NCBI RefSeq assembly: GCF_029893235.1
Contig: NZ_JARXWE010000006.1
Span: 29,018 to 93,017 of the forward strand
From: Dysgonomonas sp. PH5-45
Lineage (GTDB): Bacteria; Bacteroidota; Bacteroidia; Bacteroidales; Dysgonomonadaceae
DNA length: 64,000 nucleotides
Reading direction: 5' to 3'
Part shown: positions 42,417-52,191 of the stretch, one piece after another
Layout: each line of letters begins with the position of its first letter
How positions within the stretch are numbered: position 1 is the stretch's first letter
Notes under the pieces: generated by a model
What the model was told of the DNA's origin: nothing
Database searches by the model: none
Seen by the model: only the letters and a program-made list of their open reading frames with translations
Program-made: the position numbers and the translations under genes

Positions 42417-43733
42417 ATGAACAAAATAACCAAAGTAGTAAGCGTCTCGGCATTGTTGTTGATATCGGCTTCGGGTTTGTTTGCTCAGCAAACGTGGACG
42501 CTAAGAGGGTGTATCGACTATGCCCGCGAAAACAACATTCAGGTACAGAAATCAAGAATCGCAACCGAAGGCTATGATGTAGATATTTCGCAGTCGAAAG
42601 CCGAATTGTTTCCCAGTCTGTCGGGGAGCGTATCGCAGGAGTTTAATAATGCCAAGAATGCCCAGAAAAACTATAAATATGAGAGTTCTTTTGGTGGGCG
42701 TTACAACCTTTCGGCAAATGTGGTTTTGTATAACGGGCGTAAAAACCTGAACAATATAGAACTGGCAAAACTCAATAAAAACGCCGAGCAGTTAAACACC
42801 CAGTACATACAAAATAATATCGAAATAGAAATTACACAGGCATATCTGCAAATGCTGTATAGCCGCGAATCTATTAAGAATAACGAAAATACGGTTGCCT
42901 CTACCAAGGTTCAGTTAGACCAATCAAAAACTTTTCTGGATGCAGGCAGTATAACTATGAGCGATTATGCTCAGGTAGAAGCCCAATACAGTTCGGATAA
43001 GTATAATCTGGTGGTAGCGCAAAATTCGTTCGATAATTATAAACTACAACTGAAACAGTTGTTGGAACTGGATTATGATGTGGACTTCGAACCCGAATTC
43101 CCCGATATTGACGATAGTCAGGTACTGTCTATGTTGCCGGCCAAGGAAGACATATACCGTACGGCTCTGAATATCATGCCCGAAATTAAAAGTAGCGAAA
43201 TGGATGTTCAGATAGCAAAGCTGAATAAGTCGTCGGCAAAGGCCGGCTATTTGCCAACAGTTTCGCTTTCGGGTAGTTTGGGTACGGCCAATTCGTGGAA
43301 CGGGGGTACTGCTTACGGAACTCAACTGGATCGTAATTTCACACAGAGCGTTGGGCTGACGGTAAGTATTCCCATTTTCGACAATAAGCAAACCGAATCG
43401 AAAGTCCGTAAAGCAAACCTCGATATACAAACCTCGCGGTTGAATGTACTCGATACCCGGAAAACGCTGCTGCGCACCATCGAAAGCTTGTATCAGGATG
43501 CTGTGTCGGCGCAGAGCAAATATCTTTCGGCCAAAGATAAGCTGAAGTCTGCCGAACTGAGCTATACGCTTGTACAGGAACAGTTCTCGTTAGGATTACG
43601 TAATACGGTGGAACTTACAACCGAAAAAACAAACCATGTAAACGCTTTGCAGGAGTTACTTCAAGCCAAATATACTGCTCTGTTGAGCCTTAAATTACTT
43701 AATTTCTATCAAGGACAGGATATAACACTATAA
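42417..43733 (+). CDS. TolC family outer membrane efflux protein
   Basis: 438 residues, signal peptide to about residue 22 (SASGLFAQ). The long helical repeats (NIQVQKSRIATEGYDVDISQSKAELFPSLSG region and its second copy LNKSSAKAGYLPTVSLSGS) are the duplicated OEP fold of the TolC trimer. It forms the outer-membrane channel for the MacAB-like proteins encoded next, 43 bases downstream. The Spy-like gene ends 24 bases upstream. Confidence 0.93.
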   Translation: MNKITKVVSVSALLLISASGLFAQQTWTLRGCIDYARENNIQVQKSRIATEGYDVDISQSKAELFPSLSGSVSQEFNNAKNAQKNYKYESSFGGRYNLSANVVLYNGRKNLNNIELAKLNKNAEQLNTQYIQNNIEIEITQAYLQMLYSRESIKNNENTVASTKVQLDQSKTFLDAGSITMSDYAQVEAQYSSDKYNLVVAQNSFDNYKLQLKQLLELDYDVDFEPEFPDIDDSQVLSMLPAKEDIYRTALNIMPEIKSSEMDVQIAKLNKSSAKAGYLPTVSLSGSLGTANSWNGGTAYGTQLDRNFTQSVGLTVSIPIFDNKQTESKVRKANLDIQTSRLNVLDTRKTLLRTIESLYQDAVSAQSKYLSAKDKLKSAELSYTLVQEQFSLGLRNTVELTTEKTNHVNALQELLQAKYTALLSLKLLNFYQGQDITL

Positions 43734-43775
43734 AAATAAAAAGTCAAAAACTTTCAATTATTATATAAACAGGAT

Positions 43776-44987
43776 ATGAACAAGAAAAATAAAAAATATT
43801 TGATAATATTGGTAGCCATTGTGGTTGTTTTAGGAGCAGCATTTTTCTTTTGGCCATCGCATCAGAAAAACGAAATGGCTTTGGATGTAGCCGCTGTACA
43901 GAACGGCGATATATCTATGTCGGTAACGGCAACCGGGACCGTAGAGCCAATTACGCTGGTGGAAGTAGGTACACAGGTATCGGGCGTGATATCGAAGATA
44001 TATGTCGATTATAACTCAGTGGTAAAAGCCGGGCAGGTTTTGGCAGAACTCGATACAAGGCTTTTAACATCGGAACTCGAAACGGCTAATGCCAATCTTA
44101 GTTCGAAAGAAGTTGAATATCAGAACCAACTGAAAAACTATAATCGCCAGAAGGAATTGTGGGAAAAACAGGCTATCAGTAAAGCCGATTGGGAAAATGC
44201 CGAAATGACATATAAAACTGCGAAACTTGCCGTAACCTCATCGCAGGCTGCTGTTCTGAAAGCCCGTACCAATCTGGGATATGCAACCATTACATCGACG
44301 ATAGACGGTGTAGTTATTTCGCGGGCGGTTGAAGAAGGACAAACCGTTGCGGCCTCGTTCAGTACGCCAACCCTTTTTACTATTGCCAACGATTTAACAA
44401 AGATGAGGGTTATTGCCAATGTGGATGAAGCCGATATAGGCAATGTGGCCGAAGGGCAGAGGGTTTCGTTTACGGTAGATGCTTACCCGAACGATGAATT
44501 TGCGGGTACGGTGGTGCAGGTGCGTTTGGAAGCCACAACAACATCGAATGTTGTTACCTACGAGGTGGTGATAGATGCCCCCAACCCCGACCTAAAGCTC
44601 AAACCAGGACTCACGGCCAATGTTAATATCTATACCCTCGAAAAAAATAATGTTCTGAAAATACCTACAAAGGCTTTCCGTTTCACACCTTCGCAGGATA
44701 TATTGAAACAGATTCCCGGTATAATTATCGGACAAGCGGTTCAGGTTGACGGCAGAGATAAAAGTAAAAAGGTGGTGTGGGTTAAGGCAGGCAATAAACT
44801 GGTTTCCAAAATTGTGACGGTTGGTGTTGCCGATGAGATTTATACCGAAATTTTGGACGGATTGCAGAAAGACGAACAAGTGGTTACTGGCCTTGGTCAG
44901 AAAATGGAAATGGTTCCCGCCCCGTCGGAACAGGCTGAAACCAGTCCGTTTATGCCTCAACGTCCCGGTGGAAATAAGAAAAAGTAA
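43776..44987 (+). CDS. macA: Periplasmic adaptor (MacA-type membrane fusion protein)
   Basis: 403 residues. A single N-terminal membrane anchor (about 8-26) precedes the adaptor fold: lipoyl half VEPITLVEVGTQVSGVIS, an alpha-hairpin (SKEVEYQNQLKNYNRQKELW), the second lipoyl half LGYATITSTIDGVVISR, and beta-barrel and membrane-proximal domains. It bridges TolC and the ABC permease. The order TolC-MacA-MacB ATPase-permease fits an ABC-driven tripartite pump and not an RND one. Confidence 0.93.
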   Translation: MNKKNKKYLIILVAIVVVLGAAFFFWPSHQKNEMALDVAAVQNGDISMSVTATGTVEPITLVEVGTQVSGVISKIYVDYNSVVKAGQVLAELDTRLLTSELETANANLSSKEVEYQNQLKNYNRQKELWEKQAISKADWENAEMTYKTAKLAVTSSQAAVLKARTNLGYATITSTIDGVVISRAVEEGQTVAASFSTPTLFTIANDLTKMRVIANVDEADIGNVAEGQRVSFTVDAYPNDEFAGTVVQVRLEATTTSNVVTYEVVIDAPNPDLKLKPGLTANVNIYTLEKNNVLKIPTKAFRFTPSQDILKQIPGIIIGQAVQVDGRDKSKKVVWVKAGNKLVSKIVTVGVADEIYTEILDGLQKDEQVVTGLGQKMEMVPAPSEQAETSPFMPQRPGGNKKK

Positions 44988-45002
44988 TATATACATAATA
45001 GT

Positions 45003-45746
45003 ATGGCTAAGGAAATAATAAGGGTCGAAAACCTGAAACGCGACTTTGTGGTTGGCGAAGAAATTGTTCACGCTTTGCGCGGGCTTGATTTCACTATCAA
45101 CGAAGGCGAATTTGTAACTATCATGGGTACAAGTGGTTCGGGTAAGTCTACGCTATTAAATATATTGGGTTGTTTGGATACTCCTACCCAAGGAGAGTAT
45201 TATCTGGATGGAAATTCTGTCCGCTTAATGGGCAAGAACGACAGGGCAACATTACGAAACCGAAAGATCGGGTTTATCTTTCAGTCGTACAATCTGCTGC
45301 CTAAAACAACGGCCATCGAGAACGTTGAGTTACCGTTGATGTACAACTCGTCGGTTTCGGCAAAAGAACGGCACGAAAGGGCTATCAAATCGCTAAACGA
45401 AGTAGGGCTGGGCGACAGGCTTAACCATAAATCGAACCAGATGTCGGGCGGGCAACAACAGCGTGTGGCAATAGCCCGTGCTTTGGTAAACGAGCCTGTT
45501 ATTATTCTTGCCGACGAGGCAACGGGGAATTTGGATACCCGCACGTCGTTCGAGATCTTGACATTGCTGCAACGTATGCATCAGCAGGAGCACCGCACAA
45601 TTATTTTTGTGACGCATAACCCCGAGATAGCACAGTTCAGTAGCCGCAACATTGTAATCAGGGACGGACGGATAAAAGAAGATACATACAACAGCGATAT
45701 AAAATCGGCAAAGAGTGTATTAGAAACTTTGCCTAAAGAAAACTAA
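45003..45746 (+). CDS. ABC transporter ATP-binding protein (MacB/LolD type)
   Basis: 247 residues. Walker [10 protein letters not shown] (43-51), Q-loop [10 protein letters not shown], signature [15 protein letters not shown], Walker [13 protein letters not shown] and H-loop THNPE are all intact, in the form typical of MacB/LolD ATPases. It powers the separate permease encoded 16 bases downstream; in E. coli MacB the two are fused. Likely substrates are peptides, macrolide-like drugs or envelope components. Confidence 0.95.
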   Translation: MAKEIIRVENLKRDFVVGEEIVHALRGLDFTINEGEFVTIMGTSGSGKSTLLNILGCLDTPTQGEYYLDGNSVRLMGKNDRATLRNRKIGFIFQSYNLLPKTTAIENVELPLMYNSSVSAKERHERAIKSLNEVGLGDRLNHKSNQMSGGQQQRVAIARALVNEPVIILADEATGNLDTRTSFEILTLLQRMHQQEHRTIIFVTHNPEIAQFSSRNIVIRDGRIKEDTYNSDIKSAKSVLETLPKEN

Positions 45747-45762
45747 AAGACAATCAAGCAGA

Positions 45763-46983
45763 ATGAATTTTGTTAATCTATTTAAAATAGCTTTTCGGGC
45801 TCTGAGTGGTAATAAGTTCAGGGGATTCCTTACCATGCTGGGCATCATAATAGGTGTTGCATCGGTTATTACGATGTTGGCAATAGGGCAGGGATCTAAA
45901 AAAAGCATTCAAGACCAGATATCGACTATGGGGTCGAACATGATAAATATTCGTCCCGGAACAGGTCAGTTTGGAGGTGTAAGACAAAGTGCCTCGAGCA
46001 TGCAAACCCTTAAATTGGAGGACTATGAGGCAATCAGGGACGAGGCCGAATATATTTCGGCGGCTACGCCCGAAGTATCTTCTTCCGGACAGGTAATTTA
46101 TGGAGCTAATAACTCTCCCACAACAGTATATGGAGTAGCTCCTTCGTATCTGGATATCCGTAAACATACAGTAGCGCAGGGCGATATGTTTACCGATGCC
46201 GAAGTAAAAACATCTGCTAAAGTTTGCCTTGTGGGGCAAACCGTGGTGGATAACCTGTTTACTAATGGTGAAGATCCGGTAGGGCAAACCATCCGGTTCA
46301 ATAAAATACCATTCCGCATTATTGGTGTGCTAACTTCGAAAGGCGATAACACGATGGGTATGGATCAGGACGATTTGATTATAGCTCCCTATACAACCGT
46401 TCAGAAGCGTATTTTGGCTATTACTTATATCCAGTCGATAGCCGTTTCGGCTGTGAGCGAGGATGCTACCGAAGATGCCATAAGCAGCATTGAAGACCTG
46501 CTGCGTGTACGTCACAAAATAGGAGCGAACGATGAGGACGACTTCAATGTGCGTTCGCAAAAAGAACTAATATCAATGATGAGTTCTACAACCGATATGA
46601 TGACCGTGCTTTTGGCTTGTATTGCCGGTATTTCGCTCTTGGTGGGCGGTATAGGTATCATGAATATCATGTATGTGTCGGTGACGGAACGTACCCGCGA
46701 GATAGGCTTGCGTATGTCTATCGGGGCAAAGGGCCGGGATATACTGATGCAATTCTTGATAGAGGCCATTCTTTTGAGTGTGACAGGAGGTGTGATAGGT
46801 GTGATTTTGGGCATAGGCAGTGCTTTTGCTGTAAAAAATATTATGGCTTGGCCTATCGATATTCAGATTTATACTATAGTTTTGTCTTTTATTGTTTGTA
46901 CGGCAACAGGTATTTTCTTTGGTTGGTATCCGGCCAAGAAAGCTTCTTACCTTGACCCGATAGAAGCTTTAAGGTATGAATAA
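45763..46983 (+). CDS. MacB-type ABC permease
   Basis: 406 residues with the MacB plan: an N-terminal membrane helix (FRGFLTMLGIIIGVASVITML, near 19-39), a large periplasmic domain (about 40-280), and three C-terminal membrane helices (about 285-305, 330-360, 370-390). The LRMSIGAKGRDIL segment is the coupling helix for the ATPase. It works with the preceding ATPase, MacA and TolC. A sensor kinase gene follows 22 bases on. Confidence 0.94.
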   Translation: MNFVNLFKIAFRALSGNKFRGFLTMLGIIIGVASVITMLAIGQGSKKSIQDQISTMGSNMINIRPGTGQFGGVRQSASSMQTLKLEDYEAIRDEAEYISAATPEVSSSGQVIYGANNSPTTVYGVAPSYLDIRKHTVAQGDMFTDAEVKTSAKVCLVGQTVVDNLFTNGEDPVGQTIRFNKIPFRIIGVLTSKGDNTMGMDQDDLIIAPYTTVQKRILAITYIQSIAVSAVSEDATEDAISSIEDLLRVRHKIGANDEDDFNVRSQKELISMMSSTTDMMTVLLACIAGISLLVGGIGIMNIMYVSVTERTREIGLRMSIGAKGRDILMQFLIEAILLSVTGGVIGVILGIGSAFAVKNIMAWPIDIQIYTIVLSFIVCTATGIFFGWYPAKKASYLDPIEALRYE

Positions 46984-47005
46984 ACCGTAAAAAAGGTTCT
47001 GGAGT

Positions 47006-48091
47006 ATGAAATGGAAACACTTTGTAATGCCATTAAGCCATATCCTTGTGTGGGGTATTGTGTTGGTAATTCCGATTTTTATAATGACCCGCTCGGGTGA
47101 GTTTGTTGCCCGTCCATACATTTCTTTTCTTGTCAGAATAGGAATATGCGCGGTTTTGTTTTATGTCAATTATTTATACCTCATAAACAAATACCTTTTT
47201 GCAAAACGGTTTGTTACGTATTTTATCATAAATGTGGTATTAATAGTGCTGCTTGTTGGCTTTCAATCGGTAATATTGAATTCAATATTTGATATGAAAA
47301 GTGGCCCGCCGCCTATGGAACCTTATCATGGTGGGGGCATGAAGGTTCGCCCCAGAGGTCCTCGCCCTCCTTTTGCTATGCAGGTTATTAGCGATTATCT
47401 GATGATTATTTTTTCAATAGGCCTAAGTGTTGCCATGCGAGCAACAGTACGTTGGTATAAAGACTCTATTAACCTCGAAAAAGTTAAAAGCATACAATTG
47501 GAAGCCGATTTGAAAAACCTGCGCAGCCAGTTGAATCCGCATTTTCTTTTCAATACGCTCAACAATATATATTCCCTTATAGCTATCGATCAGAGTAAAG
47601 CGCAGGAGTCGGTACACAGGCTAAGCAGCTTGTTGCGCTACGTGCTTTATGACGAAGATCAACAGTTTGTGCCTCTGAAAAAGGAGCTTGAATTTACACG
47701 TAATTACATCGATTTGATGAAGTTACGAATAGGGGCGAACGTAAAGCTGAATGTGTTGATAGATGGAAACGACAGCGATGATAAAATAGCCTCTTTGCTG
47801 TTTATAACCCTTATAGAAAATGCCTTTAAGCACGGTATCACCGTAGGCAAGGATAGTTTTATAGATATAAAGATTTTAGTAGAGAAAGGAAAAGGTGTAA
47901 TTTGCACGGTCGAAAACAGTATTCGCGAAGATGAGCCCGAAAGGCGAATAGATATTGAAGCCCGTAATTCGGGTATAGGCTTGGCTAATATGACTCAGCG
48001 CTTGAATCTTTTATATCCGAATAAACATGATTTTGTTACCGAAAAGCGCGATAATCATTTTTTTGCTATGCTTAGGATAAACTTTAGTTGA
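47006..48091 (+). CDS. LytS-type sensor histidine kinase
   Basis: 361 residues. Four membrane helices occupy about 10-155, with a Pro/Gly/Met-rich loop (KSGPPPMEPYHGGGM) between helices 3 and 4 that may sense a ligand or metal. The cytoplasmic kinase has the His-kinase motif LNPHFLFNTLNNI (about 176-188) followed by an ATPase domain (ENAFKHGI, NSGIGLANMTQRL). This is the LytS/YehU family, usually paired with a LytTR regulator, which is the next gene. Confidence 0.93.
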   Translation: MKWKHFVMPLSHILVWGIVLVIPIFIMTRSGEFVARPYISFLVRIGICAVLFYVNYLYLINKYLFAKRFVTYFIINVVLIVLLVGFQSVILNSIFDMKSGPPPMEPYHGGGMKVRPRGPRPPFAMQVISDYLMIIFSIGLSVAMRATVRWYKDSINLEKVKSIQLEADLKNLRSQLNPHFLFNTLNNIYSLIAIDQSKAQESVHRLSSLLRYVLYDEDQQFVPLKKELEFTRNYIDLMKLRIGANVKLNVLIDGNDSDDKIASLLFITLIENAFKHGITVGKDSFIDIKILVEKGKGVICTVENSIREDEPERRIDIEARNSGIGLANMTQRLNLLYPNKHDFVTEKRDNHFFAMLRINFS

Positions 48092-48116
48092 ATATACCGG
48101 AAATAAATCAAGACGT

Positions 48117-48833
48117 ATGAAACTGAAATGTGTTATTATTGACGACGAACCTCTGGCCATCGACTTGTTGAAATCGTATGTGAACCAGACGCCTACACTC
48201 GACCTTGTAGGTGCATTCGAGAATCCTCTTGAAGCAACGGAACTTTTGCGGACGGGTGGTGTCAACATCCTGTTTCTGGATATAAATATGCCACAGATAA
48301 GCGGCATGGAGTTTTCAAAAACTATCGACTCTAATATAAAGGTTATATTCACTACCGCATACGACCAATATGCTCTGGAAGGTTTTCGGCTGAACGCTTT
48401 AGACTACCTATTGAAGCCTGTCAGCTATTCCGAGTTTTTGCAAGCGGTGAATAAGGCTTTGGAGTGGTTCAGGTTGCTGGAAACAAGCGAATCGGTGGCT
48501 GGCTCTAACAATACAAGTATCTTTATAAAGTCGGGGTACAGGATGGAGAAGCTCGATTTCGATAATATTCTTTATATCGAAAATCAGAAAGATTATGTGA
48601 AGTTCCATCTTGAAGACGAAAAAGAGCCTGTCAGTTCGCTGATGAGCATGCAGTCGCTCGAAGAAAAGCTGCCTTCGTCCCGCTTTATGCGCGTGCATCG
48701 TTCTTTTATAGTTAACCTTGATAAGATAAAAACCATTGAACGGAATTGCATCGTTTTTGGCAAAGAGTATATTCCTGTGTCGGATTCGTACAAAGAGCGG
48801 TTTATGGATTTTTTGAACAAATACTTTTTCTGA
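48117..48833 (+). CDS. LytTR-family response regulator
   Basis: 238 residues. The receiver domain holds the acidic pair IIDDEP (8-12), the phospho-acceptor Asp55 in LFLDINMP, and KP in LLKPVSY. The C-terminal LytTR DNA-binding domain covers about 135-238 (GYRMEKLDFDNILYIENQKDY; MRVHRSFIVNLDKI). It is 26 bases after the kinase gene and presumably controls the pump operon that contains it. Its 3' end overlaps a convergent gene by 32 bases. Confidence 0.94.
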   Translation: MKLKCVIIDDEPLAIDLLKSYVNQTPTLDLVGAFENPLEATELLRTGGVNILFLDINMPQISGMEFSKTIDSNIKVIFTTAYDQYALEGFRLNALDYLLKPVSYSEFLQAVNKALEWFRLLETSESVAGSNNTSIFIKSGYRMEKLDFDNILYIENQKDYVKFHLEDEKEPVSSLMSMQSLEEKLPSSRFMRVHRSFIVNLDKIKTIERNCIVFGKEYIPVSDSYKERFMDFLNKYFF

Positions 48834-49191
48834 CAAACAGTTGTTTTATGCCGAACAGCACCATGAGGATAGCCATTACAACACCTGTCCCGAAAAAGCC
48901 GGAACCAACAATCAGCAAAGTAATAGCTTCCTTGCAGAGTGTGTCGAATTTCCAAACATCCGACAGTACGGCAAGTACCATATATAACGATAATATACCC
49001 AATATCGAACCTAAGATAATTCCTAAAATGTTGTTTTTAAGGAAAATCTGAAAGATTAAAACAGAGGCAATACCAATCATAAAGTAGTTTACATGTCCCC
49101 CGCTCAGGTTATCGACAAACCAAAAAGCAGCTATGCCTATAAAATAAATGTAAGGCAAATATTGGGTGATAAATATTTTTAGGTTTTTCAT
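48802..49191 (-). CDS. Small membrane protein of unknown function
   Basis: 129 residues from the ATG at 49191 (MKNLKIFITQYLPY); the frame extends upstream, but that part lacks coding character. Four hydrophobic segments (about 9-29, 36-51, 54-74, 90-115) and a basic C-terminus suggest an inner-membrane protein. No family recognised. It is convergent with, and overlaps the last 32 bases of, the response regulator gene, so collision or antisense effects are possible. Confidence 0.65.
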   Translation of the reverse strand: MKNLKIFITQYLPYIYFIGIAAFWFVDNLSGGHVNYFMIGIASVLIFQIFLKNNILGIILGSILGILSLYMVLAVLSDVWKFDTLCKEAITLLIVGSGFFGTGVVMAILMVLFGIKQLFVRKSICSKNP

Positions 49192-49315
49192 AGCACATAA
49201 CAGTTTAATATCTATTGGTTTAAACGAATGGTTTTTATTTTTATTATAAAAAACCCCAAATAACCCTTTCTGCATATTATAACACTCTGTTTCTTTCAGT
49301 TCTTTCATTTTTTTA

Positions 49316-49323
49316 TATCTTTG
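49316..49323 (+). promoter_or_regulatory. -7 box (TATCTTTG) for efp
   Basis: An exact TAnnTTTG match 47 bases before ATG 49371. Confidence 0.6.
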
Positions 49324-49370
49324 CGCTGCGAAAATAATTTCAACTAAACATATTAAATATAAACTACTTT

Positions 49371-49937
49371 ATGGCTACTACTGCTGATATTAAGAACGGA
49401 ATGTGCATTGACTTGGATGGTCAATATCTGATGATTATCGAATTCCTGCACGTAAAACCCGGAAAAGGCGCAGCGTTTGTTCGTACAAAACTAAGAAATG
49501 TAAAAACCGGCCGTGTTATAGACAAAACATTCAATGCCGGTGTTAAGATAGATGAAGTTCGCATCGAAAGACGCCCATACCAATATTTGTATAAAGACGA
49601 TATGGGCTACAACTTTATGAATACGGAAACCTATGAACAGATATCTATTCCCGGAGAACAGATTGAAGGCGTGGCTTTCCTTAAAGAGGGCGATATGGTT
49701 GAAGTACAAGTGCATGCCGAATCGGAAACGATATTGACAGCCGAACTTCCCCAGAACGTTATCCTTGAAATTACTTATACAGAACCAGGCCTTAAAGGCG
49801 ACACAGCTACAAATACATTGAAGGCGGCAACTGTTGAAACCGGAGCCGAAATCCGTGTTCCGCTGTTTATTAACACTGGCGAAAAAGTTAAGATCAATAC
49901 CAAGGACGGATCGTATGTAGAGCGTGTAAAAGCTTAA
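49371..49937 (+). CDS. efp: Elongation factor P
   Basis: 188 residues, normal length. EF-P relieves ribosome stalling at proline runs. The modification loop [10 protein letters not shown] places Lys32 at the tip, as in the E. coli KPGKG loop where Lys34 is beta-lysylated; no modification enzymes (EpmA/EpmB) are in the window. The three-barrel sequence ([23 protein letters not shown]) is complete. It is monocistronic with a downstream terminator. Confidence 0.95.
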   Translation: MATTADIKNGMCIDLDGQYLMIIEFLHVKPGKGAAFVRTKLRNVKTGRVIDKTFNAGVKIDEVRIERRPYQYLYKDDMGYNFMNTETYEQISIPGEQIEGVAFLKEGDMVEVQVHAESETILTAELPQNVILEITYTEPGLKGDTATNTLKAATVETGAEIRVPLFINTGEKVKINTKDGSYVERVKA

Positions 49938-49957
49938 TAAGCTAATTATAGATATAG

Positions 49958-49997
49958 AAAGCCGGATAGGGATGTTCCTTTTTATCCGGTTTTTTTA
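49958..49997 (+). terminator. Terminator after efp
   Basis: An 11-bp stem with one G-T pair (49958-49968 with 49983-49993) leads into a T run. Confidence 0.85.
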
Positions 49998-50022
49998 TTC
50001 CGTTAAACTCAAAGAAAATAAT

Positions 50023-50030
50023 TAGCTTTG
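50023..50030 (+). promoter_or_regulatory. -7 box (TAGCTTTG) for the FecCD operon
   Basis: An exact TAnnTTTG match 34 bases before ATG 50065. No Fur-box-like palindrome is apparent. Confidence 0.5.
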
Positions 50031-50064
50031 TAAGCCTTAGAAATAAGGGGCTGATAAACCAAAG

Positions 50065-51096
50065 ATGCAAAAAACAATTGCCTATACCGTATTTGTTTTG
50101 CTGGGAATAGTTTTGCTGTTCTTTGCTAATCTGTTTTTCGGTTCGATATCTATTCCTGCCGGAATGGTTATTGACATACTTCTGGGCAAAACAGTAGAGC
50201 GTGAGGCATGGACGCATATCGTGCTCGAATCGCGTTTACCACAAGTTGTTACAGCCTTGTTTACGGGTGGTGGAATTGCGGTTTCGGGGCTATTACTACA
50301 AACATCTTTCCGCAATCCGCTTGCCGATCCGGGTATTTTGGGTATAACCTCAGGTGCAAGTCTGGGTGTTGCTCTTGTTATCCTCTTTATGGGTGGAATA
50401 ACAGGTGGAATAGCGGGGTTCGACTTTTCGCAATCGATGATGGTTGTTGTGGGCGCTTTTCTGGGTTCGTTGGTCATTCTGGCGGTTATCATAGGTTTTG
50501 CCTCGGTGGTCAGAAACAATGTTATGCTGTTGATTATAGGTATAATGGTAGGTTATCTGACTTCGTCGGTTATCACATTACTTAAATTTTTCAGCGATAG
50601 CGAAAGCCTTTTTTCGTACACGATGTGGGGAATGGGCAATTTTTCGAGTATATCGTCCAGCCAATTGCCTTTTTATTGCATCACTGTTTCGGTAGGTTTA
50701 ATCCTGTCTGTTTTGTTGATGAAGCCGTTGAATGCCCTATTGTTGGGCGAAAGGTATGCTGCCAACTTAGGAGTGAACATAAGAATGGTCAGATTGCTCT
50801 TGCTGCTTTGCGCCGGCTTACTGACGGCTATTACTACCGCCTATTGCGGTCCTGTATCTTTTATCGGATTGGCTGTTCCGCACATGGTGCGTTTGGTGTT
50901 GGGAACCTCCAATCATAAGTCATTACTACCTTTAACGATGCTTATCGGAGCTTTTATCGCTCTGCTGTGCAACCTGTTGAGTGTTTTGCCCGGACAAGGG
51001 GGTGTTATTCCCCTCAATGCCATAACTCCGGTATTGGGTGTACCTGTTATATTGTATGTTATTATTAACCAGCGAAAAATACAATATTTTAACTGA
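50065..51096 (+). CDS. FecCD/BtuC-family ABC permease
   Basis: 343 residues with about ten membrane helices. The SRLPQVVTALFTGGGIAVSG block near the N-terminus and GPVSFIGLAVPHMVR (the coupling helix) are signatures of iron-siderophore, heme and cobalamin importers. It ends in a 1-base overlap with the ATPase gene, so the two are coupled. No substrate-binding protein or TonB receptor is adjacent, so the substrate (ferric siderophore, heme or B12) cannot be decided. Confidence 0.92.
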   Translation: MQKTIAYTVFVLLGIVLLFFANLFFGSISIPAGMVIDILLGKTVEREAWTHIVLESRLPQVVTALFTGGGIAVSGLLLQTSFRNPLADPGILGITSGASLGVALVILFMGGITGGIAGFDFSQSMMVVVGAFLGSLVILAVIIGFASVVRNNVMLLIIGIMVGYLTSSVITLLKFFSDSESLFSYTMWGMGNFSSISSSQLPFYCITVSVGLILSVLLMKPLNALLLGERYAANLGVNIRMVRLLLLLCAGLLTAITTAYCGPVSFIGLAVPHMVRLVLGTSNHKSLLPLTMLIGAFIALLCNLLSVLPGQGGVIPLNAITPVLGVPVILYVIINQRKIQYFN

Positions 51097-52109
51097 TGGA
51101 GCAGGTACGAGGCATTATATCATCAAGCAGTTTGAGCATAGGTTATTCGGCTTCGGGCAATAACAAAGGATTGGCATTGTACGATAACCTGTCTTTCGAC
51201 CTCCGCCAAGGAGAATTGACTTGCCTGTTGGGAAACAACGGGGCAGGAAAATCAACCTTATTGCGCACATTAAGTGCCATGCAACCTGCTTTAGGCGGAG
51301 ATGTGTATATCAAAAACAAAAAACTTACGGAATACAAAGAGCAGGAACTATCCCAAATATTGGGAATCGTACTGACCGACAAAACATCTGTTGGTGGGCT
51401 TACGGTTACGGAATTGGTATCACTGGGACGCTATCCCTATACAGGCTTCTGGGGTAGGCTGAATGGTGGCGATAAGGCTATTGTACAAAAGGCGATGGAA
51501 GATGTCGGTATTGCACATAAAGCAAAATCGTATGTGGCGGAACTGTCGGACGGCGAACGCCAGAAGGCGATGATAGCTAAAGCCATAGCTCAGGAATGCC
51601 CCATCGTTTTACTGGACGAGCCTACGGCTTTTCTTGATGTATCGAGCCGTATTGAGATAATGAACCTTTTACACAATTTGGCAGTAAACCAAAATAAAGC
51701 GGTCTTACTGTCGACACACGATATAGAATTAACGTTGATGCTTGCCGATAGGCTTTGGATGCTGTCTCCCACTGATGGTTTGATATGTGGTATAACGGAG
51801 GATGTTATTCTCTCGGATAAGATGGCTGGCTTTTTTGGGCAAAACAATATTATCTTCGAAAAAGAAACAGGTCGTTTCAGACCTCTTTATAAACCGTCTA
51901 AAAGTGTATTTCTTGCTGCGGAAGGTGTTTTGGCTTACTGGACTCACAACTTTTTTGCCCGTGCCGGATATAGGATTGTTGCCTCCGAAGGTGAGGCCGA
52001 TTTGTTGGTTGTGGTGAAATCGGCTGCTAATATTAAAGCCATATATAAAGATGAAACGAAGGAGTTTTCGTCTTTTGATGGTTTGTATAATTATCTAAAA
52101 TTAATGTAG
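51096..52109 (+). CDS. ABC ATPase of the FecCD importer with C-terminal extension
   Basis: 337 residues, about 80 longer than typical FecE/BtuD proteins. The ATPase core is complete: Walker A GNNGAGKST, signature LSDGERQKAMIAKAI, Walker B IVLLDEPTAFLD and the H-loop STHDIE. After about residue 255 comes an extra region (VFLAAEGVLAYWTHNFFARAG ... ADLLVVVKSAANI) that I do not recognise, with a probable alpha/beta fold. It may be a regulatory domain. It is the last gene of the pair. Confidence 0.9.
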   Translation: MEQVRGIISSSSLSIGYSASGNNKGLALYDNLSFDLRQGELTCLLGNNGAGKSTLLRTLSAMQPALGGDVYIKNKKLTEYKEQELSQILGIVLTDKTSVGGLTVTELVSLGRYPYTGFWGRLNGGDKAIVQKAMEDVGIAHKAKSYVAELSDGERQKAMIAKAIAQECPIVLLDEPTAFLDVSSRIEIMNLLHNLAVNQNKAVLLSTHDIELTLMLADRLWMLSPTDGLICGITEDVILSDKMAGFFGQNNIIFEKETGRFRPLYKPSKSVFLAAEGVLAYWTHNFFARAGYRIVASEGEADLLVVVKSAANIKAIYKDETKEFSSFDGLYNYLKLM

Positions 52110-52147
52110 TATCCGCTCCGGATATTCGATTAAATGCTTTTTAATGT

Positions 52148-52155
52148 TATCTTTG
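52148..52155 (+). promoter_or_regulatory. -7 box (TATCTTTG) for rfbA
   Basis: An exact TAnnTTTG match 36 bases before ATG 52192; the five genes to 56602 could share it. Confidence 0.55.
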
Positions 52156-52191
52156 CATCATTATTTTATATAGAAACTCAAACTTGAAAAA

